A stretch of 64,000 nt of DNA, taken from positions 1 to 64,000 of the forward strand of contig NZ_PQSS01000018.1 in assembly GCF_002920535.1 (NCBI RefSeq). Reading direction: 5' to 3'. The first letter of the stretch is position 1; every line of letters begins with the position of its first letter. Below, one piece after another: positions 59,307 to 64,000 of the stretch. The DNA is from Streptomyces sp. Ru71. GTDB taxonomy: Bacteria > Actinomycetota > Actinomycetes > Streptomycetales > Streptomycetaceae. The position numbers and the translations under genes were made by a program. The notes beneath the pieces are model-generated. The model did no database searches. It saw only the letters and a list, made by a program, of their open reading frames with translations, and was not told the DNA's origin.

Positions 59307-61061
59307 ATGAAGATCCACAAGTACGACACCGTCATCGTCGGCGCCGGTGGCGCCGGTATGCGGGCCGCCATCGAGGCGACCAAGCGCAGCCGCACGGCCG
59401 TCCTGACGAAGCTCTACCCCACCCGCTCCCACACGGGCGCCGCGCAGGGCGGCATGGCCGCCGCGCTGGCGAACGTGGAGGAGGACAACTGGGAGTGGCA
59501 CACCTTCGACACGGTCAAGGGCGGTGACTACCTGGTCGACCAGGACGCCGCCGAGATCCTGGCGAAGGAGGCCATCGACTCCGTCCTCGACCTGGAGAAG
59601 ATGGGCCTGCCGTTCAACCGGACCCCGAACGGCACCATCGACCAGCGCCGCTTCGGCGGGCACTCCCGCAACCACGGCGAGGCGCCGGTCCGCCGCTCCT
59701 GCTACGCGGCCGACCGCACCGGCCACATGATCCTCCAGACGCTGTACCAGAACTGCGTCAAGGAGGGCGTGGAGTTCTTCAACGAGTTCTACGTCCTGGA
59801 CCAGCTGATCACCGAGGTCGACGGCGTCAAGCGCTCGGCCGGTGTGGTCGCCTACGAGCTGGCCACCGGTGAGATCCACGTCTTCCAGGCGAAGTCGGTC
59901 ATCTACGCCTCCGGCGGCTGCGGCAAGTTCTTCAAGGTGACGTCGAACGCCCACACGCTGACCGGTGACGGCCAGGCGGCGGTCTACCGCCGGGGCATCC
60001 CGCTGGAGGACATGGAGTTCTTCCAGTTCCACCCGACCGGCATCTGGCGCATGGGCATCCTGCTGACGGAAGGTGCCCGCGGTGAGGGCGGCATCCTCCG
60101 CAACAAGGACGGCGAGCGCTTCATGGAGAAGTACGCGCCGGTCATGAAGGACCTGGCGTCCCGTGACGTCGTGTCCCGCTCCATCTACACGGAGATCCGC
60201 GAGGGCCGCGGCTGCGGTCCTGAGGGTGACCACGTCTACCTGGACCTCACCCACCTTCCGCCGGAGCAGCTGGACGCCAAGCTGCCCGACATCACGGAGT
60301 TCGCGCGCACCTACCTCGGCATCGAGCCCTACACGGACCCGATCCCGATCCAGCCGACCGCGCACTACGCCATGGGCGGCATCCCGACGAACGTCGAGGG
60401 TGAGGTCCTGGCGGACAACACCACCGTCGTCCCCGGCCTGTACGCCGCCGGCGAGGTGGCCTGCGTGTCCGTCCACGGCGCCAACCGCCTGGGCACGAAC
60501 TCGCTGCTGGACATCAACGTCTTCGGCAAGCGGGCCGGTATCGCCGCCGCGGAGTACGCCCAGAAGGCGGACTTCGTCGAGCTGCCGGACAACCCGGAGT
60601 CCCTCGTCGTGGAGCAGATCGAGCGTCTGCGCACCTCCACGGGCAACGAGCGGGTCGCGGACCTGCGGCGCGAGCTGCAGGAGACCATGGACGCCAACGT
60701 CATGGTGTTCCGCACCGAGCAGACGATCAAGACGGCCGTCGAGAAGATCGCCGAGCTGCGCGAGCGCTACAAGAACGTGGCGATCCAGGACAAGGGCAAG
60801 CGGTTCAACACGGACCTGCTGGAGGCCATCGAGCTGGGCAACCTGCTCGACCTCGCCGAGGTCATGGCGGTCTCCGCGCTGGCCCGCAAGGAGTCCCGCG
60901 GCGGTCACTACCGCGAGGACTACCCGAACCGCGACGACGTCAACTTCATGCGCCACACCATGGCGTACCGCGAGGTCGGCGCCGACGGGACCGAGTCCAT
61001 CCGTCTCGACTACAAGCCGGTCGTCCAGACCCGCTACCAGCCGATGGAGCGTAAGTACTGA
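59307..61061 (+). CDS. sdhA: Succinate dehydrogenase flavoprotein subunit
   Basis: A 584-residue catalytic subunit oxidising succinate to fumarate. FAD-binding [16 protein letters not shown]; His42 in [14 protein letters not shown] carries the covalent flavin; [27 protein letters not shown] and the catalytic region [31 protein letters not shown] near residue 352; [12 protein letters not shown]. All expected. The final A of the stop codon is the first base of sdhB, so the subunits are translated together. Confidence 0.97.
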   Translation: MKIHKYDTVIVGAGGAGMRAAIEATKRSRTAVLTKLYPTRSHTGAAQGGMAAALANVEEDNWEWHTFDTVKGGDYLVDQDAAEILAKEAIDSVLDLEKMGLPFNRTPNGTIDQRRFGGHSRNHGEAPVRRSCYAADRTGHMILQTLYQNCVKEGVEFFNEFYVLDQLITEVDGVKRSAGVVAYELATGEIHVFQAKSVIYASGGCGKFFKVTSNAHTLTGDGQAAVYRRGIPLEDMEFFQFHPTGIWRMGILLTEGARGEGGILRNKDGERFMEKYAPVMKDLASRDVVSRSIYTEIREGRGCGPEGDHVYLDLTHLPPEQLDAKLPDITEFARTYLGIEPYTDPIPIQPTAHYAMGGIPTNVEGEVLADNTTVVPGLYAAGEVACVSVHGANRLGTNSLLDINVFGKRAGIAAAEYAQKADFVELPDNPESLVVEQIERLRTSTGNERVADLRRELQETMDANVMVFRTEQTIKTAVEKIAELRERYKNVAIQDKGKRFNTDLLEAIELGNLLDLAEVMAVSALARKESRGGHYREDYPNRDDVNFMRHTMAYREVGADGTESIRLDYKPVVQTRYQPMERKY

Positions 61062-61822
61062 TGGCTACCCCTGTTCTGGACAAGGTCGAGGCGGAGTCCG
61101 CGGCCTCCCCGTACATCACGGTCACCTTCCGGGTCCGCCGCTTCAACCCGGAGGTCTCGGCCGAGGCGACCTGGGAAGACTTCCAGCTGGAGATCGACCC
61201 CAAGGAGCGCGTCCTCGACGGCCTCCACAAGATCAAGTGGGACCTGGACGGCACGCTGACCTTCCGCCGCTCCTGCGCCCACGGCATCTGCGGCTCCGAC
61301 GCGATGCGGATCAACGGCAAGAACCGCCTCGCGTGCAAGACGCTGATCAAGGACATCAACCCTGAGAAGCCGATCACGATCGAGCCCATCAAGGGCCTGA
61401 CGGTCCTGAAGGACCTGGTCGTGGACATGGAGCCGTTCTTCCAGGCGTACCGCGACGTGATGCCCTTCCTCATCACGAAGGACACCAACGAGCCGACGCG
61501 CGAGCGTCTGCAGTCCGCCGAGGACCGCGAGCGCTTCGACGACACGACGAAGTGCATCCTCTGCGCCGCCTGCACGTCCTCGTGCCCGGTCTTCTGGAAC
61601 GACGGCCAGTACTTCGGCCCAGCGGCCATCGTCAACGCGCACCGCTTCATCTTCGACTCGCGCGACGAGGCCGGCGAGCAGCGCCTGGAGATCCTGAACG
61701 ACAAGGACGGCGTCTGGCGCTGCCGCACGACGTTCAACTGCACGGACGCCTGCCCCCGTGGCATCGAGGTCACGAAGGCGATCCAGGAGGTCAAGCGCGC
61801 CCTGATCACGCGCCGCTACTGA
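61061..61822 (+). CDS. sdhB: Succinate dehydrogenase iron-sulfur subunit
   Basis: A 253-residue electron-transfer subunit. Cysteines of the 2Fe-2S centre are in SCAHGICGSDAM and the later RLAC. The 4Fe-4S centre is CILCAACTSSCPVFW and the 3Fe-4S centre uses CRTTFNCTDACPRGI. Links SdhA to the quinone site in SdhC/SdhD. ATG overlaps the sdhA stop. A strong terminator follows. Confidence 0.97.
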   Translation: MATPVLDKVEAESAASPYITVTFRVRRFNPEVSAEATWEDFQLEIDPKERVLDGLHKIKWDLDGTLTFRRSCAHGICGSDAMRINGKNRLACKTLIKDINPEKPITIEPIKGLTVLKDLVVDMEPFFQAYRDVMPFLITKDTNEPTRERLQSAEDRERFDDTTKCILCAACTSSCPVFWNDGQYFGPAAIVNAHRFIFDSRDEAGEQRLEILNDKDGVWRCRTTFNCTDACPRGIEVTKAIQEVKRALITRRY

Positions 61823-61849
61823 CCTGCCCGCCGGTCGCCCCGGCTCGGC

Positions 61850-61898
61850 CCCGAGGGCCCCGTTTCCGACTCCGGAAGCGGGGCCCTCGGGCGTTTTT
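61850..61898 (+). terminator. Rho-independent terminator of sdhCDAB
   Basis: CCCGAGGGCCCCG (61850-61862) pairs with CGGGGCCCTCGGG (61879-61891), with an inner TTCCG-ACTC-CGGAA, and the stem is followed by CGTTTTT. The most canonical terminator in the window. Confidence 0.92.
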
Positions 61899-61935
61899 GT
61901 CGGGTTTCATCAGCGGCGGGCTCTAATGTGACGAC

Positions 61936-62346
61936 ATGTCAGACGAAGAGTCGTACGAGCTGCTCGGGTTCGACAATGTCGTGTTGCCTGTCGGGCGGCT
62001 CGGGGAAGCCGTGGAGTTCTACGAGCGGGCCGGGTTCGTCGTCGGGTTCCGGCTGGACGAGGCCGGGATCGCGCTGCTGAAGGTCGGCGGGGAGACGCCG
62101 GGGGTGCTGCTGCGGCACGAGGACGAGCTGGGGTACCGGCCGCCCGCCTGGCCCGCCTCGCGGGTGTGGGTGGAGGTGCCCGACGCGCGCGTCGCCGCGC
62201 TGCGGCTCGTCGGGGCCGGGATCACGCCGCTGGAGATGCCGTTCGCCGTCGCCACCGGGTGGACCGTCGAGATCGCCGATCCCTGGGGGAACGTCATCGG
62301 GTTCACGGACTACACCAAGCGGCCGGAGCTGGCGCGTCGGGGATAG
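61936..62346 (+). CDS. VOC (glyoxalase/bleomycin-resistance) superfamily protein
   Basis: A 136-residue protein with two beta-alpha-beta-beta-beta modules: GFDNVVLPVGRLGEAVEFYERAGFVVGFRLDEAGIALLKV and VWVEVPDARVAALRLVGAGI to TGWTVEIADPWGNVIGFTDY. The usual N-terminal metal His is Asn/Val here and the final Glu becomes the Gly-Phe-Thr stretch, so metal-dependent chemistry is uncertain. A TAATGT -10 box (61924-61929) ends 6 bases before the ATG: leaderless. Confidence 0.85.
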   Translation: MSDEESYELLGFDNVVLPVGRLGEAVEFYERAGFVVGFRLDEAGIALLKVGGETPGVLLRHEDELGYRPPAWPASRVWVEVPDARVAALRLVGAGITPLEMPFAVATGWTVEIADPWGNVIGFTDYTKRPELARRG

Positions 62347-62360
62347 CCCGAAAAGGTGAG

Positions 62361-62419
62361 TTGAACGCGTTCAAAAACAGGTCTACAGTTAACGCTGTCA
62401 GCGTTTTGAACGCGTTCAA
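62361..62419 (+). promoter_or_regulatory. Promoter flanked by two TTGAACGCGTTCAA operators
   Basis: A perfect 14-bp palindrome occurs twice, at 62361-62374 and 62406-62419, 45 bases apart. TTGAAC in the first doubles as the -35 box; TACAGT (62384-62389) is the -10 with ideal 17-base spacing. Between them AACGC-TGTCA-GCGTT (62391-62405) is another inverted repeat. The layout suits a TetR-type repressor, which is encoded at the end of this operon. Confidence 0.8.
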
Positions 62420-62432
62420 GAAGGGGTGGGGC

Positions 62433-62840
62433 ATGGACCGCACCGTCATCGCCTACGTCATCTACCTGGGCGTCAGCATCGGGCTGACCGTCTGGGTGGC
62501 CCGGACCCTCAGCCGCAACGGGCGGGTGTTCCTGGCCGACGTCCTGCACGGCAACGAGAAGCTCGCCGACGCCGTCAACCACCTGCTGGTGGTCGGCTTC
62601 TACCTCGTCAACCTCGGCTTCGTCGCCCTCTACCTCAGCAGCGACGACACCATCGAGAACACCCGCGGCGTCTTCGAGGCGCTGTCCACCAAGCTCGGCG
62701 TGGTGCTGCTGGTGCTCGGCGTGATGCACCTGGGCAACGTGTACGTGCTGAACCGGATCCGGCGGCGCGGGGTGATGGAGCGTGAGCAGGTGCCGCCGGT
62801 CGCGCCGCAGGGCTCGGTCGCACCGAGCACCGGCTGGTGA
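62433..62840 (+). CDS. Integral membrane protein of the TetR-controlled operon
   Basis: A 135-residue protein with three or four helices (VIAYVIYLGVSIGLTVWVARTL, LLVVGFYLVNLGFVALYL, LGVVLLVLGVMHLGNVYVLN). Unknown function. AAGGGG lies 6 bases before ATG 62433. GTGA overlap (62837-62840) couples it to the DCC gene. Confidence 0.8.
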   Translation: MDRTVIAYVIYLGVSIGLTVWVARTLSRNGRVFLADVLHGNEKLADAVNHLLVVGFYLVNLGFVALYLSSDDTIENTRGVFEALSTKLGVVLLVLGVMHLGNVYVLNRIRRRGVMEREQVPPVAPQGSVAPSTGW

Positions 62841-63319
62841 GCGTCGTGACCTCCGGTGCGCGGGCCGTGCGCGGGCTCACCGTCCTCTACGACGCCGAGT
62901 GCGGCCTGTGCACCTTCCTGCGGGACTGGCTCTCGCGGCAGCCGCAGCTGGTGCCGCTGGAGCTGGTCCCGGCCGGGTCGGACGAGGCCCGGCGGCGGTT
63001 TCCCGGGCTCGATCACCGGGCCACCCTGGACGAGGTCACCGTCGTAGGCGACGCCGGGCAGGTCTACCGGGACGCCGCCGCCTGGATCGTCGTCCTGTGG
63101 GCCCTGCGCGAGCACCGGCCGCTCGCCCACCGGCTCAGCACCCCGGCGGGTGCCAAGCTCGCCCGGGGAGCCGTGCTGGCCGCCGCCAAGTGGCGGGGCC
63201 GGCAGCAGGGGTGGGGCGGGCGGGTGTACCGCAGGGGCGACGGGTGGTCGTACGCGCCCGGGAGCGGCTGGACCTACAACCCACCCGGCTGTGACGACGG
63301 CGCATGTGCCACTGACTAG
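62837..63319 (+). CDS. DCC-family thiol-disulfide oxidoreductase-like protein (DUF393)
   Basis: A 160-residue thioredoxin-like protein with the eponymous VLYDAECGLCTFLRDWL motif (DxxCxxC), RRRFPGLD, and DAAAWIVVLWALREHRPLAHRL. The C-terminal 30 residues (SYAPGSGWTYNPPGCDDGACATD) contain two extra cysteines. Likely redox role near the membrane with its partner. The TetR gene begins 11 bases after the stop. Confidence 0.85.
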   Translation: MSVVTSGARAVRGLTVLYDAECGLCTFLRDWLSRQPQLVPLELVPAGSDEARRRFPGLDHRATLDEVTVVGDAGQVYRDAAAWIVVLWALREHRPLAHRLSTPAGAKLARGAVLAAAKWRGRQQGWGGRVYRRGDGWSYAPGSGWTYNPPGCDDGACATD

Positions 63320-63330
63320 GCTCTGGTGTC

Positions 63331-64000
63331 GTGCCCGCCAAGAACGACAGCCCGCATGAGGGCCCCGCGACCCCGAAGTCCGAGAAGTCGGAGCAGACCC
63401 GTGCGCTGATCCTGGAGACGGCGATGCGGCTGTTCCAGGAGCGGGGCTACGACAAGACCACCATGCGGGCCATCGCCCAGGAGGCCGGTGTCTCCGTCGG
63501 CAACGCCTACTACTACTTCGCCGGCAAGGAGCACCTGATCCAGGGCTTCTACGACCGGATCGCCGCCGAGCACCAGGCGGCGGTCCGCGGCGTGCTGGAG
63601 CAGGAGACCGACTTCGAGGCCCGGCTCGCGGGCGTGCTGCGGACGTGGCTGGACGTGGCCGCGCCGTACCACGAGTTCGCGGTGCAGTTCTTCAAGAACG
63701 CCGCCGATCCGGACAGCCCGCTCAGCCCCTTCTCGCAGGAGTCGGAGCACGCGCGCGAGGAGGCGATCAGCGTCCACCGGGAGGTGCTGCGCGGGGCCGC
63801 GAAGACGAAGGTGCCGGAGGAACTGCGGGACGCGCTGCCGGAGTTGATGTGGCTCGCGCAGATGGGGCTGGTGCTGTACTGGATCTTCGACCGGACGCCG
63901 GGACGGGAGCGCAGCTACCGGCTCGCCGAGCGGGGTGCGCGGATCACCGCGCGGGGCGTTTCCCTGGCCCGCTTCCGGGTGCTGCGGCCGCTGGTGCGGG
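63331..64000 (+). CDS. TetR-family regulator, truncated by the window edge
   Basis: At least 223 residues; the frame is open to the last base. After a Lys/Pro/Ser-rich leader comes the TetR helix-turn-helix (TRALILETAMRLFQERGYDKTTMRAIAQEAGVSVGNAYYYFAGKEHLIQGFYDRI). The ligand domain is helical (LRTWLDVAAPYHEFAVQFFKNAADPDSPLSPFSQES, LMWLAQMGLVLYWIFDRTPGRERSY). GTG 63331 follows a TAGGCT box, so a second internal leaderless promoter is possible. It is the probable ligand of the two TTGAACGCGTTCAA sites. Confidence 0.9.
   Translation, partial: MPAKNDSPHEGPATPKSEKSEQTRALILETAMRLFQERGYDKTTMRAIAQEAGVSVGNAYYYFAGKEHLIQGFYDRIAAEHQAAVRGVLEQETDFEARLAGVLRTWLDVAAPYHEFAVQFFKNAADPDSPLSPFSQESEHAREEAISVHREVLRGAAKTKVPEELRDALPELMWLAQMGLVLYWIFDRTPGRERSYRLAERGARITARGVSLARFRVLRPLVR

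Overview
The window is chromosomal DNA from a high-GC actinomycete, almost certainly a Streptomyces. Third codon positions are nearly all G or C, GTG and TTG starts are common, and the AfsQ1/AfsQ2/SigQ block and the sdhCDAB operon are typical of the genus. From memory the gene order follows, inverted in places, the S. coelicolor region around SCO4920 to SCO4850. I could not check this by alignment. I see no rRNA, tRNA, insertion sequence, prophage or CRISPR array, so this is core chromosome.

Layout. (1) 0.1-11 kb: a DeoR-type regulator, the flavoprotein LpdA, a gamma-glutamylcyclotransferase-like protein, purine nucleoside phosphorylase with a phosphohexomutase, two membrane proteins, then deoC followed by two overlapping aldehyde dehydrogenase genes, the second truncated. 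(2) 11-24.8 kb: a small secreted protein, a uridine-kinase-like enzyme, SigQ divergent from AfsQ1-AfsQ2 and its lipoprotein, VanZ, PspC, another secreted protein, adenosine deaminase, a hydrolase-fold protein, a LysR/MFS divergent pair, an ECF sigma factor overlapping a STAS protein, and an AEC permease. (3) 24.8-34 kb: a nucleoside operon (ABC ATPase, two permeases, cdd, deoA) with two separate BmpA-type binding lipoproteins. (4) 34-37.6 kb: secreted DNase I-fold hydrolase, M20 amidohydrolase, methyltransferase. (5) 37.6-46 kb: a nonulosonic-acid glycopolymer locus with a NeuB-type synthase, a CMP-sugar synthetase fused to a HAD phosphatase, several glycosyltransferases and an acyltransferase. 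(6) 46-49.4 kb: LysE exporter, acyl-CoA mutase, L,D-transpeptidase. (7) 49.5-57.5 kb: a tandem duplication of a sigma factor plus membrane partner, one copy carrying a 62-residue tandem-repeat peptide, then two further paralogues, two unknown proteins and a GH20 hexosaminidase. (8) 57.5-64 kb: an OHCU-decarboxylase-like protein, sdhCDAB, a VOC protein and an operon ending in a TetR regulator cut by the window edge.

The unifying signal is a palindrome, CTACGCGCGTAG or a close variant. I find it six times, each time just upstream of a nucleoside gene or operon: punA, deoC, add, the ABC-cdd-deoA operon and both bmp lipoproteins. Together they form one regulon. Nucleosides are bound and imported, deaminated, split by phosphorolysis, the sugar phosphate is presumably isomerised, DeoC cleaves deoxyribose-5-phosphate, and the neighbouring aldehyde dehydrogenase can oxidise the acetaldehyde. 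The regulator is not proven by the window.

A second self-contained unit is a promoter at 62361-62389 flanked by two perfect TTGAACGCGTTCAA sites ahead of a membrane protein, DCC protein and TetR operon, probably autoregulated. The least explained items are the repeat peptide between a sigma factor and its membrane partner, the NeuB homologue lacking its SAF domain, the split ALDH16-like pair, and dispersed intergenic repeats with a GGGGCGCGGGG core.
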